Source: Pseudomonadota bacterium (lineage in GTDB: Bacteria > Pseudomonadota > Gammaproteobacteria > Burkholderiales > Rhodocyclaceae). From it: 63,205 nucleotides of DNA. A program made the position numbers and the translations under genes. Location of the stretch: NCBI GenBank assembly GCA_018241665.1, contig JAFEDK010000028.1, positions 1 through 63,205 on the forward strand, in the 5' to 3' direction. Positions 18,001 through 25,646 of the stretch are shown here, piece by piece (the stretch's first letter is position 1; each line of letters begins with the position of its first letter). Under the pieces are notes generated by a model. That model was given only the letters and a program-made list of their open reading frames with translations. It was not told the DNA's origin and did not search any database.

Positions 18001-18100
18001 CTACCAGGGCTACCTCTTCAGCCGGCCCTTGCCCATCGACGAGTTCGAGCAGTTTCTGGATGCGTGGGGCGCGGCCAACATCGTTCGCCATCGGGCCTGA
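15080..18100 (+). CDS. Cache-PAS-PAS-GGDEF-EAL c-di-GMP signalling protein
   Basis: 1006 residues. Membrane helices at about 13-35 and 278-304 enclose a ~240-residue periplasmic Cache-like sensor (LTQSLNVIERSLVSLA...). Two consecutive PAS domains follow (about 325-445 and 450-570), unusually similar to each other (both open RIAAIAFESQEGM), suggesting a recent duplication. GGDEF: RLGGDEFVVL near 643, with an upstream I-site RxxD (REGD). EAL: GAEALVRW near 774, LELTES, LDDFGTGYSS, LKIDKAFV and AEGVET all present. Both catalytic domains look intact, so net output cannot be predicted. Cotranscribed with the solo binding protein 13 bp upstream. Confidence 0.9.
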   Translation: MSAQAGFSRRSIFLLVVLVVLLSACSATAYGLWRLRAERVDHQLEAAAMTARGFENHLTQSLNVIERSLVSLAVEGVGPASLPQALRHAPYLRSVAVVDAQERIARSTDPRNLGIRVPRADFRPAAADPLEVLRAGPIVSGRDFYDASPAGASAPVVSFIPVARDVRLDDTRWMTVVASVNTDYFLNFYSAHINPEQGVVELRGYDGRLLLSTDEKAVPGSLRPDDDLVRRLADTEVGQFEERDAAGRTMLTAYRASRAYPFVLCVRLDKEQALAVWQQEALRTGAIVAVVLLAALTLAGLYFMRFERLARERESERARLRIAAIAFESQEGMVVTNAAVEVLQVNKAFTAITGFRAEEVIGQYMNFMKSGMHDADFYAAVRTSLAGTGAWSGEILNKHKDGSIHPHYLTITAVHGDDGQTTHYVGTLTDITERKRAEVDLRIAAIAFESQEGMFIADANRVILKVNRAFTRITGYGEDEAIGQTPRLLRSGHHDSGFYAEMYASLETTGTWQGEVWNRRKSGEIFPEWLTITVVRDGAGRISHYVSALTDITLRKEAEYEIKNLAFYDPLTHLPNRRLLLDRLKHVLSSLGRSQRQGALLFIDLDNFKTLNDTFGHDMGDLLLQHVAQRLSGCVREGDTVARLGGDEFVVLLDDLHPGRPDAATQARIVADKIQKNLDEPYDLIGHDYHCTPSIGITLIDAADSSCEELMKRADLALYGAKAAGRDTIRFFDPEMQEAVSSRAALEKDLRIGLQQAQFLLHYQPQVDEHGVVIGAEALVRWQHPGLGMVAPGSFIPLAEETGLILPLGQWVLETACRQLASWAAAPGRAHIEIAVNVSVRQFRQPDFVAQVEAVLARTAADPHRLKLELTESLMLNDLEEVVAKMAALRSRGIRFSLDDFGTGYSSLAYLRRLPLDQLKIDKAFVHDVQANANDAVIARSIVALARNLGLNVIAEGVETHEQHQFLIRQGCPAYQGYLFSRPLPIDEFEQFLDAWGAANIVRHRA

Positions 18101-18134
18101 CTGCCGCTGCCGGCGGCGGCCGCAACCGGCCAAA

Positions 18135-19613
18135 TCACGGGGCTGAGCCGTCGCTGGAGCGCGCCGTAGTGCTCGCCACCCGCAGGCGTGCGACCAGTTC
18201 CGGGATCCGTCCCTCATCGGCCACGCCATAGCCGAGGACCAGCCCGTTGCCGGCCGCCGCGCCGTCGGCGTAATAGCCGCTCAGCGGGCGGGCGATCACC
18301 CCCAGCGCCCGCGCGGCCCGCACCACCGCCACGTCGTCCGGCCCGTCCGGCAGGCGCAGCACCAGGTGCAGCCCGGCCTGGCCGCCGAGGATGTGCTCCG
18401 GCGTGCCGAACTCCGCACCCAGTGCAGCGCGCAGGGCCTGCTGGCGGGCGCGATACACCGGCGCCAGGCGGCGCAGGTGGCGTGTCAGCTCGCCGCTGTC
18501 GAGGAAGCGGGCGAGGGCCCGCTGCTCCACGGATCGCCCGCTGCGGTACAAGGTGCCGATGGCTTCGCCGAGGGCCGCCACCGCCCAGCGCGGCACCACC
18601 ATGTAGCCGATGCGCAGGCCGGGGTAGAGCAACTTGCTGAAAGTGCCCACGTAGATCACCGGCGCATCCGGCCGCAGGCCCTGGATGGCCGGCAGCGGGC
18701 GGGCGCCGGGCTGGGCGTGGTTGAAGTCGCTGTCGTAGTCGTCCTCGATCAGCCAGCTACCGGGTGCCAGCCGGTTGAGGAAGGCCAGCCGCCGCTCCAG
18801 GCTCAGCACGCTGCCCAGCGGATACTGGTGGGACGGGGTCAGGAAGAGCAGGCGCGGCGGATCGGTCCGCCACAAGTCCTCGTCCGGCGCCATGCCGTCC
18901 TGGTCTACCGGTACCCCCTGCACGCGCAGGCCGGCAGCCAGCATCGCGTTGCGGGCGTGGGGATAGCCCGGCTCCTCCATCCACACCGTGTCGCCCTCGT
19001 CGGCCAGCAGGTGGGCACAGGCATCCAGCGCCACCTGCCCGCCGGCGACGATGAAGACCTGCTCCGGCGCGCACGCGACACCGCGCCGCGCCGACAGGAA
19101 GGCCGCCACCGCGCGGCGCAGGGCCGGCTCACCGCCCGGTTCGGTGTAGGCCAGCTGACGGGCGCTGACCTCGCCCCAGGTCTGTTGCAGCAGCCTCGCC
19201 CAGCGCTGCCACGGAAAGGCGTTGAGATCGGCGATGCCGGGTGCGAAGGGCAGCGACGCGTCGCTCCGGTCGATGGGCGGGAGCTGCCGGCCGCGCCGGG
19301 ACAGGATCTCCGGCCCGACCCGGGTTGCGGGGGCCGGGCCGGTCGCCAGCGGCAGCGCCGCCACCCGCGTGCCTTGGCGATCCGCCTCCAGGAAGCCCTC
19401 GGCGAGCAGTTGCTGGTAGGCGAACAGCACGCCGTTGCGGGCCATGCAGAAGTCCACCGCGAGCCGGCGGCTGGCCGGCAGGCGCGTGCCCGGCGCCAGG
19501 CGGCCGTCGAGGATGGACGCCTTGAGCAGGCGATACAGCCGCGACTGGCGCGGTTCACCGGCATCCGCCGCATCACGCAGCGGACCGAGGATCAGCTCCA
19601 GGTCGAGGGACAT
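18135..19613 (-). CDS. MocR/PdxR-type regulator (GntR HTH fused to aminotransferase)
   Basis: About 492 residues. N-terminal winged helix (LAPGTRLPASRRLAVDF near 35-50, then RNGVLFAYQQLLAEGFLEA) joined to a class-I aminotransferase domain that binds PLP; the Schiff-base lysine lies in VGTFSKLLYPGLRIGYM. Such proteins control PLP synthesis or amine metabolism genes, normally a divergent neighbour. Here the divergent gene 86 bp away encodes a flavin-binding PPOX-like protein, a common arrangement for this family. ATG 19613 was chosen because GGAG sits five bases upstream. The intergenic segment 19614-19699 contains GGTTCCATGGATGGTGCC, a near-palindrome that may be part of its operator. Confidence 0.88.
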   Translation of the reverse strand: MSLDLELILGPLRDAADAGEPRQSRLYRLLKASILDGRLAPGTRLPASRRLAVDFCMARNGVLFAYQQLLAEGFLEADRQGTRVAALPLATGPAPATRVGPEILSRRGRQLPPIDRSDASLPFAPGIADLNAFPWQRWARLLQQTWGEVSARQLAYTEPGGEPALRRAVAAFLSARRGVACAPEQVFIVAGGQVALDACAHLLADEGDTVWMEEPGYPHARNAMLAAGLRVQGVPVDQDGMAPDEDLWRTDPPRLLFLTPSHQYPLGSVLSLERRLAFLNRLAPGSWLIEDDYDSDFNHAQPGARPLPAIQGLRPDAPVIYVGTFSKLLYPGLRIGYMVVPRWAVAALGEAIGTLYRSGRSVEQRALARFLDSGELTRHLRRLAPVYRARQQALRAALGAEFGTPEHILGGQAGLHLVLRLPDGPDDVAVVRAARALGVIARPLSGYYADGAAAGNGLVLGYGVADEGRIPELVARLRVASTTARSSDGSAP

Positions 19614-19699
19614 CGTGGCTCCATGAAGGGAGGTGGGCATGGTTCCATGGATGGTGCCACGCCGCGGCTATGCTGGCCGCACATTTCAAGGAGCCCAGC

Positions 19700-20350
19700 A
19701 TGTCCCACCTTGCCCCCAGCCCGCGTACCGAGATCCACCGCAAGGCCCAGCGCGCCCATTACGACCTCGCCGCCGTGCGCGCCATCGTCGACCAGGCCCT
19801 GGTCTGCCACATCGCCTTCAACCAGGGCGGCAGCGTGCATTGCCTGCCCACTGCCTGCTGGCGGGACGGGGATTTCCTGTACGTCCATGGTGCCAACAAC
19901 TCGCGTCTGGTGAATACCCTGCTCGACGGCGAATGTGCGGTCTGCATCACCCACCTGGACGGCCTGGTGCTGGCCCGCTCGGCCTTCCACCACTCGATGA
20001 ACTACCGCTCGGTGGCGATCTACGGCTGCTTTCAGGCGGTGGATGAAGTGGAGGCCAAGGAGGCCGCCTTCCGCGCCTTCGTCGAGCATGTCAGCCCGGG
20101 GCGGGCTGCGCAGGTGCGCCTGCCGTCCTGTGCCGAACTGGCCGGCACCCGCCTGCTGCGCCTGCCGCTGGCCGAAGCCGCCGCCAAGATCCGCAACTGG
20201 GGCGTGGAAGATTCCGAGGAGGACATGGCGATCCCGGTGTGGGCCGGCGTGATCCCGCTCGCGCTGCAGGCGGGGGCGCCGGTACCGGAAGTGGGTGGCG
20301 AGGCATACAGCCTGCCGGCCCGCCCCGCCTTCATCGACGGGGTGGGCTGA
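19700..20350 (+). CDS. Pyridoxamine 5'-phosphate oxidase-family flavin-binding protein
   Basis: 216 residues of the FMN-binding split-barrel family (Pyridox_ox_2 type): RAIVDQALVCHIAFNQGGSV, CLPTACWRDGDFLYVHGANN and the YRSVAIYGCFQAV strand are characteristic. AAGGAG lies six bases before ATG 19700. Divergent from the MocR regulator and probably its target. Function is not assignable beyond FMN or F420-like cofactor binding; it is not the PdxH biosynthetic enzyme. Confidence 0.8.
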   Translation: MSHLAPSPRTEIHRKAQRAHYDLAAVRAIVDQALVCHIAFNQGGSVHCLPTACWRDGDFLYVHGANNSRLVNTLLDGECAVCITHLDGLVLARSAFHHSMNYRSVAIYGCFQAVDEVEAKEAAFRAFVEHVSPGRAAQVRLPSCAELAGTRLLRLPLAEAAAKIRNWGVEDSEEDMAIPVWAGVIPLALQAGAPVPEVGGEAYSLPARPAFIDGVG

Positions 20351-20359
20351 GATCGCGCC

Positions 20360-21376
20360 TCAGTCGCCGACGCGGATCACGATCTTGCCGAAGTGCCCGC
20401 CGTTCTCCATGTGCTTGAGGGCGGCAGGGGCTTCCTCGAACGGGAACTCCCGGTCGATCACCGGCTTGATGCCATGGGCGGCGATGGCGTCCAGCATGTC
20501 GGCGAACATCGCCCGGCTGCCCACGAAGATGCCCTGGATGCTCGACGCCTTCGGGATCAGCATCACCGGGTTGGCCGCGCCGGCGAGGCCGGTCAGCACG
20601 CCGATGTAGGCGATCCGGCCGCCGACGCCGACGCTCATCAGCGAGCGTTCCAGCGTGCCCGGGCCGCCCACTTCCAGCACCACGTCCACGCCTGCGCCGC
20701 CGGTGATGCGCAGCACTTCCTCGTGCCATTCGGGGTGGGTCCTGTAGTTGATGCCGTGGTCGGCGCCGAGGGCCTTGGTGCGCTCCAGCTTGGCGTCGTC
20801 GCTGGAGGTGATGATCACCTTTGCGCCGGCCGCCTTGGCGAACTGCAGCGCGAAGATCGACACGCCGCCGGTGCCCAGCAGCAGCACCGTCTGGCCCGGC
20901 TTCAGGTCGCCCGCCTCGAAGAGGGAATTCCAAGCCGTCACCGCCGCGCAGGGCAGGGTGGCCGCCTCGGCATAGCTCAGGCTGTCGGGCAGCTTGACCA
21001 GGCCGCTCTCGTCGGTGATGAAACGCTCGGTGAAGGCCCCGGTGGATTCGGCGCCGCGTGCGTCGGACAGCGCCCGCGCGTCGGCCTTGCCGCTGTACCA
21101 GTGCGGGAAGAACTGCGTCGCGACCCGGTCGCCGACCGCCAGCCCCTTCACGTCCTTGCCGACCGCCACCACCTCGCCGGCCCCGTCGGAGCACGGCACC
21201 AGGCCATCGACGATGTTGGCGAAATAGGTGTTGCGGGTGACCAGGATGTCGCGGAAGTTCAGCGACACGGCCTTGATGGCCACCGCCACCTCCGTATTGC
21301 CCAGCGGGGCGGGTTCGAACTCGGCGATCTGCAACGGCGAAACCGGGTGGTTCGGGAAAACTTCGTAGCGTCTCAT
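20360..21376 (-). CDS. Quinone-reductase-like medium-chain dehydrogenase
   Basis: 338-residue NAD(P)-dependent MDR-superfamily oxidoreductase. GroES-like N-terminal half (SLNFRDILVTRNTYF, CSDGAGEVVAVGKDVKG) and Rossmann half with LLGTGGVSIFALQFAK. The four-cysteine structural zinc site of classical alcohol dehydrogenases is missing and the catalytic zinc cysteine is not evident, which fits the zinc-free quinone oxidoreductase branch. ATG 21376 has GAGG five bases upstream; the frame remains open much further but that extension is not protein-like. Substrate unknown. Confidence 0.8.
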   Translation of the reverse strand: MRRYEVFPNHPVSPLQIAEFEPAPLGNTEVAVAIKAVSLNFRDILVTRNTYFANIVDGLVPCSDGAGEVVAVGKDVKGLAVGDRVATQFFPHWYSGKADARALSDARGAESTGAFTERFITDESGLVKLPDSLSYAEAATLPCAAVTAWNSLFEAGDLKPGQTVLLLGTGGVSIFALQFAKAAGAKVIITSSDDAKLERTKALGADHGINYRTHPEWHEEVLRITGGAGVDVVLEVGGPGTLERSLMSVGVGGRIAYIGVLTGLAGAANPVMLIPKASSIQGIFVGSRAMFADMLDAIAAHGIKPVIDREFPFEEAPAALKHMENGGHFGKIVIRVGD

Positions 21377-21456
21377 CGGGGCCTCTTTCTTGTGGGTGTG
21401 GATAACAGCGCTGGCATTCTTGCATGAGGGCGGTGATTGCGCCCATGCAATGTGGT

Positions 21457-22713
21457 TCAGGCGAGCCTGTCCCTTGCCTGTCGGTAAAGCCGCGCGAAAG
21501 TCGCGCTGTCGATCCACTGTTTGGTGTGTGCCTGCGTGGAGATGCCCCATTTCCGACCTTGCACGTCGCGGTGACTCATCGCGGCAAGGCTGGCCGCACC
21601 GCCCTGGATGCCTACATGGAAGCCCGGCTTGCCCGGCTGTTCGGCCAGCCACAGCAGCAGGTCGCCAGGCAGCGACAGCTTGCCGTCCGGTGCGCAGGCC
21701 ATCACGGCACCGATGTCGGGGAAGCCGGCCTGCGCGGCGGCGGCAATCGCCAGAACGCTCCGTGCCGGCAGCCAGTTCTGCACGTGGGACATGTCTTGCC
21801 GGGTGAATTGAAAGTCGCGGCTGTCGAGCGGCGCCTCCTTGAGATGGCAAAGCAGGCCGGACAGGCCTGCGGCAATGCCGACAAATCCATCTGCTTCCTT
21901 TGCCAATCCGGACAGGCGGATTCTTTTTTCGGTTGCCGGGTTTGCGCCGCCGACGCTTTTCTTGCGGCTGAAGGGGTAGCCCTCGAAGTCACCGCTGATG
22001 AAGCGGCGCAGGGCCAGCAAGGTGTGGCGGGTCTGATCGTGGAGAGGCTCGATCTCCCCGTCCAGTTCGTCGCCGAGCATGCGCGTGATCACGTTCTCGA
22101 TGGACGGGCGGCCATTGCGGCGGCGCCAGCTGACCAGCACCTTGCCGTCCTGCCGGTGCATCTCGCCGAGCTGTAGTTCGTTCCACTCGGCCAGCACCGA
22201 ACGCTCGAAATCCTCTTCTGCCTGGGCCAGGCTGTGGGGCGGCACCAGGAAGACCATCAGCCGGCGCCCCTCGGGACTGGCCGGTTCAGGCTGCCCGGCA
22301 CAAGCCTCATCGCACAAGCCGCGGTATTGCCCCAGCAGTTGTGTGGAATCCTGGGCCGATGCAGCGCTGATCTTGTTCTCGATGGCAATCACCCAGTCGT
22401 CGTTGACGCTGACCAGCACATCGACGAAGCCCTGGCCGCCGGCGTTGTGTTCCAGTTCCACATCGATCGACAGGTCATCCTCCGAGTTCGAGCGCAGCCG
22501 GTACTTGATGCGTTCGCCAAGCCGGGCCAGTTCGCCCTGGAACTGCGCATCGGCCGCTTCGGCGTGGCTGCCGATCTCGGCGAGAAAGGCTTTCAGGAAG
22601 GCCGGGCCGAAGCCGTGGTCCATGCCCGGATGAAGCAGCCAGGCCAGGCAGGCCGACATGTTTTCCTCGTTGAGCCCCCGCTTGCCAGACGCCAGCACCC
22701 TGAAAAGATTCAT
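21457..22713 (-). CDS. PD-(D/E)XK nuclease-superfamily protein
   Basis: 418 residues. The catalytic pattern of this superfamily can be read at GFVDVLVSVNDDWVIAIENK: an Asp in the first strand, then Glu-x-Lys. Upstream is a conserved-looking N-terminus (NLFRVLASGKRGLNEENMSA) typical of the family annotated as PD-(D/E)XK nuclease family proteins near defence genes. ATG 22713 has AAGGGAA upstream. It follows the metallo-hydrolase gene at 22798-24027 by 84 bp on the same strand. Biological role unknown; a restriction-like or DNA-repair role is possible. Confidence 0.72.
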   Translation of the reverse strand: MNLFRVLASGKRGLNEENMSACLAWLLHPGMDHGFGPAFLKAFLAEIGSHAEAADAQFQGELARLGERIKYRLRSNSEDDLSIDVELEHNAGGQGFVDVLVSVNDDWVIAIENKISAASAQDSTQLLGQYRGLCDEACAGQPEPASPEGRRLMVFLVPPHSLAQAEEDFERSVLAEWNELQLGEMHRQDGKVLVSWRRRNGRPSIENVITRMLGDELDGEIEPLHDQTRHTLLALRRFISGDFEGYPFSRKKSVGGANPATEKRIRLSGLAKEADGFVGIAAGLSGLLCHLKEAPLDSRDFQFTRQDMSHVQNWLPARSVLAIAAAAQAGFPDIGAVMACAPDGKLSLPGDLLLWLAEQPGKPGFHVGIQGGAASLAAMSHRDVQGRKWGISTQAHTKQWIDSATFARLYRQARDRLA

Positions 22714-22797
22714 CGTTCCCTTGTCCCCGACTATCCATGCCCGAAAACGGCGCGCCAAGCATAGTGGCTGGCCTGTGCGCGGATCAATGGCTGGTAC

Positions 22798-24027
22798 TCA
22801 CACCTCCCACCATTCCCCGTCCGGGTGTTGCACCACGTTGGCGAACAGCCCGGCGTACTTGTCCGGTGCAAAGCTGTGGATCGGCACCAAGGCGCCGGGC
22901 GCCAGCGCTTCCGCAAAGCGCCGGAGATCCCGCGGGCTGGCGTGGCCGGAGGTATGGATGTGGTGCATGGAAATCCGGTGCCTGGCCAGCCAGGCCTGGG
23001 TCGTCGCGTAGGCGCCCCGCTCGAGATAGCCCTGCCACTGGGAGTAGATGAATCCCGCATCCTGAAGCGCGTCGGCGCGCTCCAGGTCGGCCATCATCAG
23101 CGGGCGGAACAGCACGGTGCTGGTCGATGCCAGCGCGCGCAGCTGTTCCGGAAACACGCGCCGCTTCGCATGGCGTCGCAGCAGCTCGAACCATTCGTTC
23201 TTCCGGATCTGCGTGCGCTGGGACTCCGGCACGAACAGCGCGATGCCCGGCCAGTCGGACTGCGGGATGTTCCCGTTGCCGGTCGCCTCGAGGATTGCCG
23301 CGGCGTACAGGTCGATGATCAGGGTCCGCCCGCTGCGCTTGCAGGCGCGATAAAGGCTGACGACCCGGTCGATATTCTGGGCCGAGGTGAGCACCATGCT
23401 CAGGCCGGCGGTTGCCCGGAACTGCCGGACAAAGGCCTCCTCCAGCTCCGCCTCGCTCGGGAAGACGTCATCGTCCTCCAGCCGGGACAGGGATGAGCCC
23501 TCCATCAGCAATACATCGATGCCCGCCGGCGGGGCAGACACGATCTGCTCAAACAGCCCGCCCTTGCGCCCGTGGCCGCGCAGGTCGCCGCTGTAGAACA
23601 GGGTCTTGCCCCCTGCCTCGACCTGCAGGGCATAGGCATCGTAGGCCGAGTGGTCCATCAGATAGGGCGTGATGCGGAACGGCCCGATGTCGAGAGGTGT
23701 CCGGTGGGCCAGCGTGAACCCCTCCAGCCGCGGCAAGGCCTGACCGGTGAAGGGCGCCGCCGCCCGCACGATGCGCCGCGCCGCCTGTCCCATGGCGACC
23801 GGAACGTCCTGCCGGAGATGATGCAGCAGGCCGTAATGATCGAGATGCGGATGGGAAATGGCGATGGCCTCCAGCCCGTCGAGGCGGATCGGCGGCAGCA
23901 AGGCCTTGTCGGCCGGATCACCTTCAAGCGGTAGTCCGAAATCCAGCGCGATACGGGCGCCGTCGTGGGCAATCTCGATGCACGACCCGCCGATCTGCCG
24001 GCTGCCCCGGTGAATGCAGACCTTCAT
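22798..24027 (-). CDS. Metallo-beta-lactamase-fold hydrolase, beta-CASP/RNase J-like
   Basis: 409 residues. Opens MKVCIHRGSRQIGGSCIEI, then the metal-binding signature SHPHLDHYGLLHHL (HxHxDH), LMDHSAYDAY and LFYSGDLRGHGRK, all typical of the RNase J/CPSF-like beta-CASP group; the C-terminal HTSGHASPRDLRRF carries the conserved HxSGH motif of exoribonuclease J relatives. Length is shorter than housekeeping RNase J (~550), so it is an accessory paralogue. GGGAG lies six bases before ATG. The stop of a 14-codon upstream reading frame overlaps its start codon. Confidence 0.78.
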   Translation of the reverse strand: MKVCIHRGSRQIGGSCIEIAHDGARIALDFGLPLEGDPADKALLPPIRLDGLEAIAISHPHLDHYGLLHHLRQDVPVAMGQAARRIVRAAAPFTGQALPRLEGFTLAHRTPLDIGPFRITPYLMDHSAYDAYALQVEAGGKTLFYSGDLRGHGRKGGLFEQIVSAPPAGIDVLLMEGSSLSRLEDDDVFPSEAELEEAFVRQFRATAGLSMVLTSAQNIDRVVSLYRACKRSGRTLIIDLYAAAILEATGNGNIPQSDWPGIALFVPESQRTQIRKNEWFELLRRHAKRRVFPEQLRALASTSTVLFRPLMMADLERADALQDAGFIYSQWQGYLERGAYATTQAWLARHRISMHHIHTSGHASPRDLRRFAEALAPGALVPIHSFAPDKYAGLFANVVQHPDGEWWEV

Positions 24028-24068
24028 GCGTAGCTCCCGCGCCGGGGGAGTGTGATTTCCCTGTCCAT
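24024..24068 (-). CDS. Possible 14-codon leader peptide
   Basis: ATG at 24068 preceded by AGAAAGG reads MDREITLPRRGSYA and stops at TGA, which overlaps the ATG of the metallo-hydrolase gene (ATGA). The overlap would allow translational coupling. No homology is expected for such a short peptide; it could be chance. Confidence 0.3.
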   Translation of the reverse strand: MDREITLPRRGSYA

Positions 24069-24188
24069 GTTGCCTTTCTCCGTTGAAGGCTGACCAGTAT
24101 TGGAGATCGGTACGACAGGGAATGACGCTTGTGGCTTGCGCTATCCGGGTGTGGAGACCCAGGGGGCCGAGGCGTCGGGACGAATTGC

Positions 24189-24216
24189 CAAAAGAAAACC
24201 GGCCGAACGGCCGGTT
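24189..24216 (-). terminator. Rho-independent terminator of the DUF900-type hydrolase gene
   Basis: A perfect 9-bp stem (AACCGGCCG / CGGCCGGTT, 24197-24205 and 24208-24216) with a 2-nt loop, followed on the minus strand by TTTTCTTTT. It lies 40 bp past the stop codon at 24256. Confidence 0.8.
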
Positions 24217-24255
24217 GTCGGAAAGCTCCTTGACTGGATATACGTCAGAGAAAAG

Positions 24256-25233
24256 CTACGCTTCGTGAATGATGGTTGATCGGCGCAATTCATCTTCAGG
24301 GAAAACTCGGCCGCTTTTCAGGCATGTGTATATATGCTCAAAAACCAGGCCGGGCGTTCCTTTCTTTCTGCCGCTCCGGAAATAGGAATGTCCTTTCGGA
24401 TTGTCATACACATTGTTGACGTCGTCGCAGTCAACCACATAGACATTCTTCGGCGTCAGCTCCATATTTTCCGGTCCCGTATGGCCCAGGCGCCGGGATG
24501 CAATCTTGTTTTTCAGGTTGGCCGCCTTGCTCGCGCGCAATGCCAAGTCGTCTGAGGCAAAATAGACAACAACATTCCGTGAGGCATCGCAGATCAGCTT
24601 TCCCCTTTCGGTCCGGTGAATGGACTCGTTCTCAATGTCTGCTGCCACAAGGAAAGTGTTGCGGAACAGCAGCGGGACTCCGTCGGCCAGATCATATTTG
24701 TCCCAGGCACACAGCGTTTCCCGGAGAACCCTGTTGCCCATGGAGTGCGCAAGAATATTGATCCGCTTCAGGCAGGGGTCGGTATCCGGTGTGTTCAGAT
24801 TCGACTCCCGCCACTCGATAAACCTGCTCAAAGCTCTTGCCAGGGACAAGGCGCTGCCATCTGCTGACTTCTGATCATCCCAGTAGTCCTTGACGATTCC
24901 GAGATCGTTGTCGCATGGCCAGATGATGGGAACAACCAGGACTTCCTTTTTGTCCTTCTTGTCGCACAGTTTCTGGAATTCGGCGGCAGCCTCGAAAACA
25001 TCGTCGGGAAGGTTCGAGAAGCCGTGAATGTAGATCAATACTTGCCTGTATTCCGAGCTCTTGAGTTGAGAAAGGAAGTTTAGTCCACCAACCTCTCTAA
25101 TGCTTCCGTTCTGTGCTCTTTCGCAGAAAAAAACGGAGTTGCTCGGGGCATTGTTTTCCAGATCAAAAATGAATTCCCTGCCCAGCTCGGTTTTTATTGA
25201 TGCCTTCGGAAATCTATTTGTTATGAATAGCAT
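24256..25233 (-). CDS. DUF900-like alpha/beta hydrolase
   Basis: 325 residues. The oxyanion/nucleophile landmarks are visible: VLIYIHGFSN near residue 77 and the nucleophile elbow NILAHSMGNRVLRE (Ser in G/A-H-S-M-G) near 161. This arrangement matches the DUF900 group of serine hydrolases. ATG 25233 is preceded by a strong AAGGAG. Its base composition and codon use (many AAA, ATT, GAA and TTT codons) are clearly more AT-rich than the neighbours, pointing to recent acquisition. It has its own terminator downstream and a tandem repeat array upstream. Substrate unknown. Confidence 0.72.
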   Translation of the reverse strand: MLFITNRFPKASIKTELGREFIFDLENNAPSNSVFFCERAQNGSIREVGGLNFLSQLKSSEYRQVLIYIHGFSNLPDDVFEAAAEFQKLCDKKDKKEVLVVPIIWPCDNDLGIVKDYWDDQKSADGSALSLARALSRFIEWRESNLNTPDTDPCLKRINILAHSMGNRVLRETLCAWDKYDLADGVPLLFRNTFLVAADIENESIHRTERGKLICDASRNVVVYFASDDLALRASKAANLKNKIASRRLGHTGPENMELTPKNVYVVDCDDVNNVYDNPKGHSYFRSGRKKGTPGLVFEHIYTCLKSGRVFPEDELRRSTIIHEA

Positions 25234-25646
25234 GATGGCTCCTTGGCGTGGTTGGTAATCGAGGGAGAGAAAACAACTGGTGCAGAATAAGTGCTCGGCA
25301 AGCTTTCCGAGCAAGTCGAAATGCGATGCGCTAAACATGCCGCCGACCGCTATACGTTGCTTACGTCTCGATATGCAATAGTGCGGCGTCACCATCGAAT
25401 GGTGACGCCCTCTCGATCATCAATCAGGCGTCAACTTCTTCGTGGCCGTCTGCAACATTGAATATTCATTGATCAACATAGAACATTGCCCAGTGAATAT
25501 TCAATGTGGACTTTTCAGCATCGAATGTTCACCGCACAACATCCTTCGTGCACAGCAAACATCCCCAAGCAGCCGAAGCCACTTGGGGATGCGGGGGCAC
25601 AACATGCAGCGAGCGCCGGGCTAGGTTCCCAGCGCCGCGGCCATCA
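25234..25646. other. Gene-free AT-richer stretch with 21-bp repeat array
   Basis: 413 bp without a convincing gene, between the DUF900-type gene start and the stop of the DUF1989-GcvT gene. Its main content is the 21-bp array at 25454-25558. A GTG-initiated frame at 25442-25624 is open only because of that array and has no ribosome binding site. Confidence 0.6.
25454..25558 (+). repeat. Degenerate 21-bp tandem array (five units)
   Basis: Units start at 25454, 25475, 25496, 25517 and 25538, each opening with AACAT, AATAT or AGCAT. Translated in one plus frame they give 7-residue repeats NIEYSLI, NIEHCPV, NIQCGLF, SIECSPH, NILRAQQ. The segment also contains a perfect 14-bp inverted repeat (25455-25468 and 25494-25507). 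See findings. Confidence 0.8.

Noticed and set aside
24256-25233. Prophage or IS remnant around the AT-rich gene
   Set aside because: No integrase, transposase, att-like duplication or phage structural gene is visible; only composition and repeats suggest transfer.
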